A stretch of DNA of 64,000 bases. Origin: Ochromonas danica. Its lineage: Eukaryota > Sar > Chrysophyceae > Chromulinales > Chromulinaceae. Positions 42,613 to 52,929 of the stretch are shown here, piece after piece. Location of the stretch: the NCBI GenBank assembly GCA_015146655.1, contig VKHL01000029.1:172858-236857 (forward strand), read 5' to 3'. The notes under the pieces were generated by a model. The model was not told the DNA's origin, did no database searches, and was given only the letters and a program-made list of their open reading frames with translations. A program made the translations under genes and the position numbers. Positions within the stretch are counted from its first letter, which is position 1. Every line of letters begins with the position of its first letter.

Positions 42613-44666
42613 ATGTTAGAGTATGACAATAGTGCCTTTTATTATTTTGCATTGACCATGTTGTCAATTTATCTTCTTCCTGGGACATGGTATGCTGTCT
42701 CGGCATTATTTGGTTCTGGTGGTGCAGCCACTCAAGCTCGCAATAAATTAGAAGCAAAAAAAGCATCAAAGATAAAAAATGAAAACTCTGGTTGGGCTCG
42801 ATTGAACACGTGGACTTATAAACTGAACCTCATCATCTTAGTGGTGGCATGGATTGTCTTCATTTATATCCTCCTCCTAGTACAAAGTCATGGTCAAGTG
42901 ACTGTTTTTGATCCTTTCCAAATCCTGAATATTGAGCATGGTGCTGAACTCAAGGTGATCAAGAAAGCCTATCGTGCTCTCTCATTGCAATACCATCCTG
43001 ACAAGAACATTGGCAATCAAGCAGCTGCGGACATGTTTGTCAAGATTACCAAAGCTTATGAAGCCTTGACTGACGAGACAGCGAAGGAGAATTGGGAGAA
43101 ATTCGGCAATCCTGATGGTAAACAGGCGTTGGAGGTGTCAATTGGTCTCCCCACCTTCTTGCTGGAGAACCCTAAGGTGGTGCTTGTCATCTATCTCATC
43201 TTCATGGTCATTGTCATTCCTGGTGCTGTGGGTTGGTGGTATTCTAACTCTCAGCAGTATGGAGAGAAGAATATTCACTATTCCACCTACCAGGCATTCT
43301 ACAAGTTGATCAAGAATAACTCGACCTTGAGAATGCTGCCTGAGATCCTCGCCACTTCCTACGAATATCGCACTATTAATGCCTCGGAGACTATTAACAC
43401 AAACCTCCTCGAGACTCTGAAGCCTAAGATGTTGAAGCCTAAGTATGACGCACCTGCAGTTCAACGTGGCAATGTGCTCTTACATGCACACCTTCTGGGA
43501 CTGACTGACGTCAGCGAGAAGGATCGAAAAGACCTTCATGCCATGCTGAAAAGATCTCCTGAGCTTGTGGAAGCTATGATTGAGTTATGTCAGGCCCAAA
43601 AGTTCATGACTGCAGCTCTACAGGTGAGTGAAGTGAACGATCCTCTGCTGCTCATTTCATTCAGATGACTTATTCAACCCCTTGTCTGTGTCATCAGTGC
43701 ATCCAATTGTCTCAATGCCTTGCGCAGGGCATCTTGTTGTCCACTAAGTCTCCTGCTACCTCTTCTTTGCTTCAGTTGCCTTACTTAAGTGAGGCGGATG
43801 CCCAAAGTCTCGCTCAGAATGACCAAGTGAAGTCTCTGTCTCACTTGATCGAGCTCTCCGCTGAGGAGCGTGTCAAGGTTCTTGAAAAGCCTCTGGCCAA
43901 TTTGTCGAAGGAAGACAGAGAGGATTTGCTTCGTACCTTGGATCTCTTCCCTCGTCTCTCTGTTGAAACCAAACTCTTCGTGGAGGAAGACGACGAGGAA
44001 GATCGCCAACCTGCTGCTGTCACAGAAGGAGATTCATCAGCTCCTGTAGAGGAAATTCGTGGCGATATGATCTTCGAGCAAGATATTGTCATTCTGCGCA
44101 TTACTTTCACTCGCACCAATCTTCCAGAGTCAGCCTCAACTGTTGGCCCTGCCTACGCGCCTGCCTTCCCTGTTGCCGTGAATGAGAATTGGTGGGTCAT
44201 TGTCACAGATCATGTGCCTGAAGGATCTCGTGTTCTGGAGCCCACAGTGCATGTGTTTGAGAAGATCAGTGACAACTCTCGCAAAGTGGTTCATGACGTG
44301 CGCTTTATGGCTCCTGCTCATGAGGGCGACTACAGTCTGGTGTTGCGCTTGTTGAGTGACAGCTACATCGGCCTTGATGTGGAGAAGAAAATCACTTTCA
44401 CTGTCAATCCTGCCTCGAAGTTACCTGAATATGTTCCTCATGCTGATGACCTCGCATTGGATAACGAGCCCACTCTCTTCGAGCAGATGATGGCTGCTAA
44501 CCAAGACGAGGAGGACTCCAGTGATGAAGAAGAGGAAGAAGAGGAGGAAGAGCAGCCCAAGAAGGGTTCACGGAAGGCTTCCCCACCAGCAGCTGATAAG
44601 AAGGCTGAGAAGGGAGGCAAGGGCAAGAGAGTTGTGGTAGTTGATGAGGACGAGGACAGCGACTAG
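42613..44666 (+). CDS. SEC63: SEC63, ER translocon J-domain protein
   Basis: Exons 42613-43623 and 43698-44666 (74-bp intron, phase 0) give 659 residues. It starts MLEYDNSAFYYFALTML, a membrane span. A second span follows at ~75-95 (LNLIILVVAWIVFIYILLL), then a J domain with IKKAYRALSLQYHPDKN (HPD present) at ~98-165, and a third span (VVLVIYLIFMVIVIPG). A Sec63/Brl domain comes next, and a very acidic C-terminal tail ([13 protein letters not shown]) ends EDEDSD. SEC63 recruits BiP to the Sec61-Sec62 channel for post-translational import into the ER. Family order and topology are standard. Confidence 0.94.
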
Positions 44667-44897
44667 ACCTCATCTTCTCGTAAATAATATTTAAATAAAT
44701 ACTAGTAGTAAATACTCCGTAGCCATTTCTTTGCACATTCTGGTTAGCGATGAATAAAAAGAAGAGAGGATGTTGTTATTTTGTTGTTCTTAGTGTCTTT
44801 CCAATCCCTTGTTCCCAGTTCTCATATGATAGAACACATACCCACTATTATGCACATTGCACTAGCTGCATCAAAGCAGACAAGAGCAGCCAGCAGT

Positions 44898-45786
44898 TTA
44901 TTGCTTCTTGCGCTTGAGGGCTCTGGAGTAGAACTCAAGCTCCTTGCCCTCGAGGATGTAGCCGTCAGCGCGACCGCTCTGGCCAGGTCTGGAAGAGATG
45001 GCAGCCAAGATGCGGCCAGAGGCGAAGGCCTCATCAAGAGCAGGGTCCAAAGTGCGGGTAGCCTGTCTTTCCTTGACCTTCTCCTTGAGGGAGTTGGAGA
45101 GCTTCTCATCAGCGACCTCCTCCTTCTTGGCACCCTTCTTCTGTCCCACCTTCACGTGGTAGTGCTTCTCGTACCAGGCCTTGAAAGGAGTGGCATCAAT
45201 CTGGACGATGGCGTTCTTGACAAGAGTCTTGGTACGGACCAACTCGTTGTTGGAGGCGTTGTAGACGACATCCAAGATACGAGTCTTGCGGGTCAAGACT
45301 GCAGCGAACCACCAACAAGCCAATCAAACAGACAAAGAGGTCAGATCACCACCCCAGCCTATGATGAACATGCAGAGAAGAGATATGCTTACCCTCAGAA
45401 CCCCAAGAGAAGTTGCCATGGTCGAGACGAAGAGCTCGGAGCTTGGTGTTGCCACCTCTGACACGCAGGGGGTGGATTCTGGTCGCACCCAGCTTGGTCA
45501 TGGCAGGAGGGCGACCAGACTCGTACAATCTCTTCTTCTTAAGGTTGGCCTTTCTGCCACCAGTGGCACGGCGCTTGTGTCTGCTATCACGTGAGATACC
45601 TGGAAGCAATACCAGTCCAAAACCAAACAATGAGTCAAGAGGAAAAGAAAAACATTCACACAAGAAATTTCACTCAGATATTTCCTCCATTGCTCATGAC
45701 ATCTCATCAACAAGCAGAGCATAACAAGAACAACAAAAGAACGACCAGCATAAGAAGCAAGACAGAGGAAGGCAAGACTTACCCAT
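44898..45786 (-). CDS. RPS8: ribosomal protein eS8
   Basis: Exons 45786-45783 (ATG plus one base), 45599-45393 and 45298-44898 join in phase to 203 residues. The start [16 protein letters not shown] is the eS8 N-terminus. [20 protein letters not shown] and [21 protein letters not shown] are diagnostic. The first coding exon contributes only four coding bases, with a 183-bp intron directly after, a common layout in highly expressed ribosomal protein genes. Codon use is strongly biased to C/G-ending codons. It diverges from the ROK kinase gene, with ~260 bp between the start codons. Confidence 0.96.
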
Positions 45787-46045
45787 CTTTGGAAGACTGT
45801 GAGGAGGACAGACGGCGGCTGGGGATGTCTCGGCTGGCCACAAATCACTGGCACCGCCCCACACCACGCAGACATGCTCTCCGCCATGGGGAGAAACGGA
45901 CTTCTCCGCAAAGAACGCGATCAAGGTCTCCCACCCACAAAGTCAGATGGGTAGATTTGGACGCCTAGCTCCGGCCACTCACAGCAGCAGCCAGGAGTCA
46001 CAGTGAGAGATCAATGAAAGGTGATTGGAGTATCTATTGAAGATT

Positions 46046-47336
46046 ATGAAGATATACTTGGGTGTTGATATTGGTGGATCTCATTTCTCTGTGGGATATA
46101 TCAATGATGGAGGGATTTTACTCGATTCTTCTTCAAAAGAATGGAATGGATCAGAACTGCTGCCTTCTCAGGCCGTGCCCCTCATAGTGCAGGCCAGCCG
46201 AGAGCTGCTCGCTGTGCTACAGAGCCACTTCTCCTCTTCTGACCCACTCACTCTTTGTGCTGTGGGTATCGGCTGTCCTGGTCAGTCGAAGAATAATATC
46301 CTGGTAGCAGCTAGCAATCTGCCCAACTTCAAACAAGTCCCTCTGGCAGAGATGGTCAGCCAGGCTCTCGGTGGTGTTCCTACCCTCTTACTAAATGACG
46401 CAGATGCTGCAATCTGTGCAGAGGTCTGGGGTCATCCCAATGTCTACAAAGGCGTGAAGAACGTGGCGCTGGTCACTCTGGGTACAGGCGTGGGCTTTGG
46501 CCTTATCCTCAACAACCAGCTCTACCAGGGAAGCCACGGTCTATTAGAAGGAGGCCATATGATCGTGTCCACAGCTCCCTCTAGTCGTCGCTGCGGGTGT
46601 GGTCAGGTGGGCTGTGTGGAGGCCTACTCCTCTGCCACCAACACTGCCTTGCGGTTAGAGGAGTATGATGCCAAAGACCAGACTGCTGCCAAAAAGACTG
46701 AAGCTAGTAAATCAGAGTCAAAGCGTTTGACAGGGAAAGATGTCTTCGCTCGCTATGCAGTGAATGACTACAACGCTGTCACTGTGGTGGAAGAGGTAAG
46801 TGTGGCAAACTCATTTGCGTGCATAGCGATGCTTGACTCTTGTGCTATAGACTGCAGAGCATTTAGCGACCATGGTGATCAATATCTGTCGCATTGTGGA
46901 CCCGGAGGTCATCGTCTTTGGTGGAGGTCTGGCCCAGGCGGGAGATGCTCTGCTGACGGCTATTCGAAGGTATGTGTCTCAGAAGACATGGACGGTGCTC
47001 CCCACAGACGTCAAGCTGGTTACGGCCAGGAGCGAAGAGGCAGGACTAGTCGGCGCTGCCCTGGCTGCCCAGAAGCATGGCGCCTTGATAGGGTTCCCGA
47101 CCCTTGATACCCAGTCACCGAGCTGTTCTTCATCTTCGTTGAGCTCCACAGCCGTGGCCCTGGCAGTGGGCGCCGCGCTGACTGTCTCTTCTGCGGCTGT
47201 GCTCCTCCTCTTACCACCTCCTCGTCAACAACAGTCTCCTTTGAAGGCAGTGATTGCTGGGACCTCCGTTATTCTTCAAGCTTCAGTTGGGCTGGGTTTG
47301 GTGTATTATTCTTTCCATAATAGTGAGAAGAAGTAA
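46046..47336 (+). CDS. ROK-family sugar kinase with C-terminal membrane hairpin
   Basis: Exons 46046-46795 and 46851-47336 (55-bp intron, phase 0) give 411 residues. ROK motifs: ATP-binding GVDIGGSHFSVGY, GIGCPG, catalytic LLNDADAA, VTLGTGVGFGL, EGGHMIV with the zinc-ligand His, and the zinc site CGCGQVGCVE. VFGGGLAQAGD and EEAGLVGAAL complete the fold. The enzyme should phosphorylate glucose, N-acetylglucosamine or N-acetylmannosamine; substrate cannot be fixed by eye. After the kinase the last ~70 residues hold two hydrophobic stretches (AVALAVGAALTVSSAAVLLLL and AVIAGTSVILQASVGLGLVYY), unusual for a soluble ROK enzyme. ATG 46046 places DIGGS at the normal distance. Confidence 0.88.
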
Positions 47337-47497
47337 AGTTATAATCCGATATTTAGCTACTGTAAGAAGTTTGTTAACTCCAGACTAAGTGAATCATTAG
47401 AATAAACGCGTTTCTTTGATCTAGTTTCATCTCTTCACCGCGTTTCTCCCATCCTCCACTCATTTCACTTCCTATCACATCAATCACACTATTAACT

Positions 47498-48496
47498 ATG
47501 GCGAGAACGAAGCAACAAGGCCGCAAGAACTTCCCCGCGAAAGATAAATCAGGTTCGCCTTCTCCTCTCACAGTCGCTGCTTGCTTGTCCTGGAGACTCA
47601 CTTTTCTTCTTTTCCCAAAGTTGCCAAAGCTGATCGCCCTCGCAAGTTCCACAAAAAGCATGCTGATTTGGCTGACCAGGTGGCCGACTTCGTAGCGAAA
47701 CTAGAAGAAGAGGACCAAGAAGAAGAGGGAGAGGAGAAGGAAGAGGAGGAGCAGGAGCAGCAGGACGAGGAAATGTCAGAGGAGAAGGAGCCTCAGAAGA
47801 GAAAGAACAAGAACCAGTCCTTCGAGCAGCTCCTCACAGAGAACGCTGAGAGCTTCAAGTCCGTCTACCTTCTCAGCACAAACACGTCCTCTAACAGAGA
47901 GATGAGCGAGCTGACTGCGGACTGGCTGGGCAGTCGCATCTATCGTGGCAAGAAGGCCGCCTCCACTGGCAAGGACGTCTTCCTGGCACTCGCTGCCAAG
48001 TATCCTGGCCTGGCCCAGCTCGCAGAGAAGCTGGAGGGTGAACAAGAAGCGATTCTTCTCTTTACCAACCGCCCTCAGACACAAGTGGAAGAGTAAGTCA
48101 AGTCATGATGCAGGGCACCTCCTCTTCTCCTCCTCGCCCACTAATAAGCTGTTTTGATATGTTTTCAGGTACTTCGCGCCATTTCGAAGGCCAGCCTTCC
48201 CTAGTAGAGACATGATTGCAAGTGAAACTATCGTCCAGCCTGCGGGACCACTGCCTCTGCCCGCCACTATGAAGGACAGTGTCGCGAAGAAGATGGATCT
48301 GAAGGTGGAGGCAGACCTGGAGAAGAGAGAGCTCGTCTTGCTCGAGCCCGTTACTCTCTGCACGCAAGGCGAGCGTTTCAAGGAAAACAATTGCGTCCTG
48401 CTGAACTATTTGGGCCGCAAGATTGGAGAGTTCGTCGCCTCTCTTCAAGCGGGCTGTGTCGACGGAGTCTTCAAGGACTACAGCTCTAGCTCTTAA
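47498..48496 (+). CDS. MRT4: MRT4, ribosome assembly factor (uL10-like)
   Basis: Exons 47498-47552, 47621-48092 and 48169-48496 join in phase to 284 residues. It starts MARTKQQGRKNFPAKDKS and has a Lys/Glu-rich region, then the uL10-like fold of MRT4: FKSVYLLSTNTSSNREMSE, GSRIYRGKKAAS, a LLFTNRP strand typical of the family, and YFAPFRRPAFPSRDMIAS. MRT4 is the nucleolar paralogue of stalk protein P0. It holds the stalk site on pre-60S particles and is later replaced by P0. An acidic insertion of about 50 residues (EEEDQEEEGEEKEEEE) before the fold is larger than usual. Confidence 0.85.
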
Positions 48497-48842
48497 TAGC
48501 CAAGCAAAGTACCTACTCGTTTGCATAGTTAATTATCTTCCAACAAGATGGCTGCTAGGTATGTCACTAAGCGGCAAAACATTGAGAACTCATATACAAT
48601 CTTCTATGAAACGCAAGAAATTGATCTATGATTGGTCTCTGTTATATGACCACTCTCACTCTTTTCTTCTCGCGTAATGTCACACATATCGCCCACCATA
48701 ATCACCACAACAGTCGGCGGAGTGTAAGTAATTCCTTTACATAATTCCGTAATTCCGCGGAATTCCAATTTCAATTCCATTGGAATAGCTTCTAGAGAGG
48801 AGAGCGCGAGAGAGAAAGAAGGAAGCAGACAGACCGAAACTG
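48497..48842. other. intergenic region, no gene supported
   Basis: 346 bp. A short ATGGCTGCTAG followed by a splice-donor-like GTATGT (48548-48564) hints at a 5' UTR exon or a short upstream ORF for the next gene, but no coding model works. A GA-rich tract precedes 48843. Confidence 0.35.
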
Positions 48843-49166
48843 ATGACTCACTTTAACAAAGTGACCATTCTTCGTGCTCTAATCTACTCAGTCTTCCTCC
48901 TCCATCTTGTTGTAGAATGTAAGCCCAAGCCTAAGAAGGCGAAGTTTGGTAACAAGAGCGCAAAGAAGACAGACGTGATGACAGGCGTTTACTTTTGTGT
49001 GGGAGCGCTGGCGTTGATGTTCGTGCCTATCGTCTCTTTCTTCTTCTACAACCTACTGCGAGACCCTGACCTACCCAAGTTACTTCGCGAAGCATACAAG
49101 GCGGTGAAGGGCAAGACGTTGAGCTACCTCTCCACCCAGCGCGATGGGGACAGCAAGATCCAGTAG
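48843..49166 (+). CDS. small membrane protein (107 aa)
   Basis: One exon from ATG 48843. The N-terminal ILRALIYSVFLLHLVVE is a signal peptide or first membrane span. A Lys-rich loop follows (KPKPKKAKFGNKSAKK), then a strong membrane span (VYFCVGALALMFVPIVSFFFYN) and RDPDLPKLLREAYK. I do not recognise the family. The compact two-segment design with a basic loop resembles small ER membrane proteins. Its ATG is 346 bp after MRT4 on the same strand. Confidence 0.6.
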   Translation: MTHFNKVTILRALIYSVFLLHLVVECKPKPKKAKFGNKSAKKTDVMTGVYFCVGALALMFVPIVSFFFYNLLRDPDLPKLLREAYKAVKGKTLSYLSTQRDGDSKIQ

Positions 49167-49360
49167 ACAACAACCACCACCACCACCTCTTTGTCACATG
49201 CTCTACATCCTGTAAATAAAACTATAAGACTCTCTCTATGGGGGGTTGACTTGGTTGGAGTTGTTAGTTACAGTGACAGCATTCCATGCAATACGGCTGT
49301 TGTTGTTGATGATATGGATTATACTAGCAGCTAAACTAGTTGATCTAACTAGAGGAGAGC

Positions 49361-50731
49361 CTAGTGAGCGTTTTGGTAGTGCTCAGGATACTTGGCCACA
49401 TGCTCATGCAATGCCTTCTCTTGCTCAAGGAGATGTGCAGGCTTCTGGTGGAAGACGTCATCGAACATTTCGTCCAGAGGAGGCTTGGCCTTCTTCTCAG
49501 CAGTTTCCATGGCCTGTAATACAGCTAGGCGCTCGCGATCACGAAGAACCCGCTCTTGATCCTCGTTCCACCATCCTTTGCTCTCAATATAACGTCTCCA
49601 GCGCTGGGTGGGGTCGTACATCTCTTGCCAGCGCTTGATCTCCGCCACAGGGCGATAGCGTGTGCTGTCATCAGAGGTCGAGTGATGACCTTGACGATAG
49701 GTCATAGCCTCGATCAATACAGGACGTGATTTCTCAAGAGCCAACTCACGCGCCTTGGCTACTGCTTGCCGAACGGCGAGGAGGTCATTACCATCAACAC
49801 GGATGACCATCATGCCATATCCACTGGCACGGGAGGCAATGCCATCACCGCGATACTGGTCTGAGGTAGGAGTTGAGATAGCATAACCATTGTTACGGCA
49901 AAAGAAGATGATGGGTGTCTCCAAAGTCGCAGAAAAGTTGAGAGCAGCGTGGAAATCTCCCTCCGAGGCCGCGCCTTCTCCAAAGAAGCAAATAGGCAGG
50001 TTCTCTGAATCAGCCTGTCCTTGGCGCAGCTTATATGCATATGCAGCACCAACAGCTTGAGGAAGCTGAGTCGCAAGAGGCGAGGAAATGGTTTGGAAGT
50101 TAAGAGCACGAGAGCCGTAGTGTACAGGCATTTGACGACCTTTGCCTTTGTCTCCTTCATTGCTGAAGCACTGGTCACAAGCTTCTTGCACAGAGAATCC
50201 TCTCCAGAGGAGAACACCTTGCTCGCGATACTGAGCAATGACAAGATCTTTGCTGTCTAACACAGAGGCGGTACCTGACAAAGCAGAACACATCAAATGA
50301 GATGAGATTTAGTGAAGGTTTAGCGGGAGGAAAGGCATCTTACCAATATGAATAGCTTCCTCTCCATGTGCCTGCATATAGAAACTAATACGACCCTGTC
50401 TCTGAGCATTGTACAGGATGTCATCAAGATAGTGGATGCGGACCATCATCTGATACATCTTGACTGCCAGCTCTTCGTTGATTCCTTCATCAGCACTATC
50501 GACTAGAACTTTGCCAGAAGGATCAAGGACACGATAGACAGGGATCTTAGCATCTGTCTGAGTGTCATGAATATGGAGCTGGGTGGTGAGTGGAAGAGGA
50601 ATTGTGGTGTTAGGCTGCAAAATTGAGCTTTCCACGGTAGCTGTTGCCCCTGAACCACAAGATGGCGCAGTAGAAGAGCTACTTAAGAAGCGTCTAACTG
50701 AAACACGAGGGGTTCTGAAGAAGGCTCTCAT
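49361..50731 (-). CDS. BCKDHA: branched-chain 2-oxoacid dehydrogenase E1 alpha subunit
   Basis: Exons 50731-50344 and 50274-49361 (69-bp intron, phase 1) give 433 residues. A basic/Ser-rich mitochondrial presequence (MRAFFRTPRVSVRRFLSSSS) precedes the E1-alpha fold: IPVYRVLDPSGKV, YREQGVLLWRGF, MPVHYGS and the thiamine-diphosphate motif starting GEGAASEGDFHAALN and ending in NN. RQGHHSTSDDSTRYR is the phosphorylation-loop region that BCKD kinase targets in animals. It acts in the mitochondrial matrix in valine, leucine and isoleucine breakdown, with E1-beta, E2 and E3. Confidence 0.95.
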
Positions 50732-51361
50732 ATTCTCTGCCAGTCAAGAGAGATCTCGATCTGGTCAGCTTCCACTGGCAGCAGGCACAGGCAGCAAGCA
50801 CAGCGCAGGACAGCGTGGGACAGGCCAGACAGAGAGAGTGATGAGTTGCTGTTGCGCGCGACGGGTTGAAGCAACACACCGGCAGGAACACCTTGGGTTC
50901 AACTTTAGATTCTATGCTACTTTGTATAGATTGTAGCATAAGATATTGACATATGATTGATATGAATTGATTATTTTATATTGTTGTATCATTGTAAGTT
51001 TTAAACATTGAAAAACACTTACTTTGTTATGTTATGGTATAATCAGACTAATTTACAATGAATCCCACTACGCTATAGATAGACTACCATTAAAATATAC
51101 GTCTAACATTGCTAATTAAGACTTAATCCATTTATTACACCTAATATCATTACGGATGGACTTGAAGTCTTCTCCTGGAAAATGAAGCTCCAAGGAAGCT
51201 TCTCCGAAAATTCGAAAGTCCGACTTGTTCCCGGGGACTTCTTGTGCTTGTGGTGCCGCTGCTGTGGCTGTGCTGTGCGGAGGGGTCGACAGCTGCCAGC
51301 AGCTCCGAGCAGGTCATAATCTTAATCCATTCCAGGATCCAAGCCACCCCCAACAATCAAC
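50732..51361. promoter_or_regulatory. divergent region between BCKDHA and cysteine protease
   Basis: 630 bp, with a very AT-rich core at ~50930-51150. No gene is seen; it holds both promoters. Confidence 0.4.
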
Positions 51362-52576
51362 ATGTTCGCCCAACTCATCGTCCTTTTGGCCGTGGTAAGT
51401 CCTTTTGTCTTTGTTTTGTTTATTGTCTTGAGCTTTGGAGAAGCGGAGAATATTTTTTTGAAATACCATATCTGTGTATCCGTACTTCATGTGATTGATT
51501 TAAAGTTCAATTTTTATTTTTTTCGATCCGAATTAAATCTTTCCAACCCTCATCTAATTTTATATCATGTGATTTTTTAGTTTGCCATTGCTGCCGCCAA
51601 CCTCAAGCCTCGTGAGTACTACGAGGAGAAGTTCTTCAACTGGGTCCAGGAGCACAGAGTTTCTGCTGCCAATGGCGGTCACTTCGTGAAGATGCTCCAG
51701 AACTTCGCCAACAACGATGATATCATCGAGACCCACAACTCTGGCAACAACACCTTCGTTCTTGGCCACAACCAGTTCTCCCACCTTTCTCTTGAGGAGT
51801 GGAGAGAGTACGTCAAGCTCGGCCTCAGCCGCCCTGAGCAGCCTGCCTCTGAGTTCGTCCACCAGGCTCCTGCTGACCTCTCCACCCTCGCTGCCTCTGT
51901 TGACTGGGTCAGCTCTGGTGCCGTCACCGGTGTCAAGGACCAGGGCCAGTGCGGTTCTTGCTGGTCTTTCTCCACCACTGGTGCTTTGGAAGGTGCCTAC
52001 AAGATCAAGTACGGCTCTTTGAAGTCCTTCTCTGAGCAGAACTTGGTTGACTGCGACACCCGCTCCAACGGTGGCTCCGACCAGGGCTGCAACGGTGGTC
52101 TCATGGACAACGCCTTCAAGTGGGTCCAGAAGAACGGTGGTATCTGCTACGAGGCTGACTATCCTTACACCTCCGGCACCACCAAGAAGGCCGGCACCTG
52201 CAACCAGAGCAGCTGCACCAAGGACGCCAAGGTTGCCCCTGGTTCCTACACTGATGTCGCCAAGAACTCCGACTCTGCTTTGATCTCTGCCCTCAACAAG
52301 CAGCCCGTCTCTGTCGCCATCGAGGCTGACCAGTCTGCCTTCCAGCTCTACAAGTCCGGTGTCTTCACCGCTGCTTGCGGCACCAACCTCGATCACGGTG
52401 TGTTGGCCGTCGGCTACGGCACTGACAGCAGCTCTGGCCTCGACTTCTACAAGGTCAAGAACTCCTGGGGCACCTCTTGGGGTGAGAGCGGCTACATCCG
52501 CCTCCAGCGTGGTGTCAGCCAGAAGCAGGGCCAGTGCGGTATCCTCTCCGGTCCTCCTTCTTACCCCAACCTCTAA
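51362..52576 (+). CDS. papain-family cysteine protease (cathepsin-like, C1A)
   Basis: Exons 51362-51394 and 51581-52576 (186-bp intron, phase 0) give 342 residues. The signal peptide MFAQLIVLLAV-FAIAAAN is split by the intron. An I29-type propeptide follows (NNTFVLGHNQFSHLSLEEW). The mature enzyme has the oxyanion Gln and active Cys in QGQCGSCWSFS, SEQNLVDCD, GCNGGLMDNAF, the His in LDHGVLAVGYG and the Asn in KNSWGTSWGESG. It is expected in a lysosome or vacuole, or secreted. Codon use is extremely biased to C-ending codons, which implies high expression and also creates a long meaningless antisense ORF. Confidence 0.96.
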
Positions 52577-52929
52577 ATGTATGACCCGACTCAACACACA
52601 TTAGTGTGGCCTGGAAATCAGATAGTCCAACAAGCAGATTGAGAGACAAGTTCTACTCATATATCATTTAGGCCATCTAGGTATACAACAGCTCTTTTGT
52701 ATGCTCAGTAATTGGTACATTTATATAAGAGTAAAGCTGTTACGTCTCCAACAAACAATCTATTGGCCTTGTCTTCCCTAGATTCAGCAATTTAGCTGGT
52801 TGGGTCTGTTGCAGACCAGACCAACTGCATCAGTCAATCAGAGAGGATTGAAGAGTGAGCCACAGACCTTCAACATCCGAGACATCTCCCTCCCGCGAGT
52901 GTCATTAACACCCTCCAGCTGTATATCAA
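52577..52929. other. intergenic region, no gene seen
   Basis: 353 bp between two plus-strand genes. No element is recognised. Confidence 0.4.

Noticed and set aside
45498-45911. 137-codon minus-strand ORF upstream of eS8
   Set aside because: It overlaps eS8 exon 2 in another frame and crosses its first intron. It has no recognisable protein.
51560-52597. 345-codon ORF on the minus strand opposite the cysteine protease
   Set aside because: It mirrors the protease exon and exists because C-ending sense codons avoid antisense stops. Its translation is low-complexity Val/Gly/Leu with no motif.
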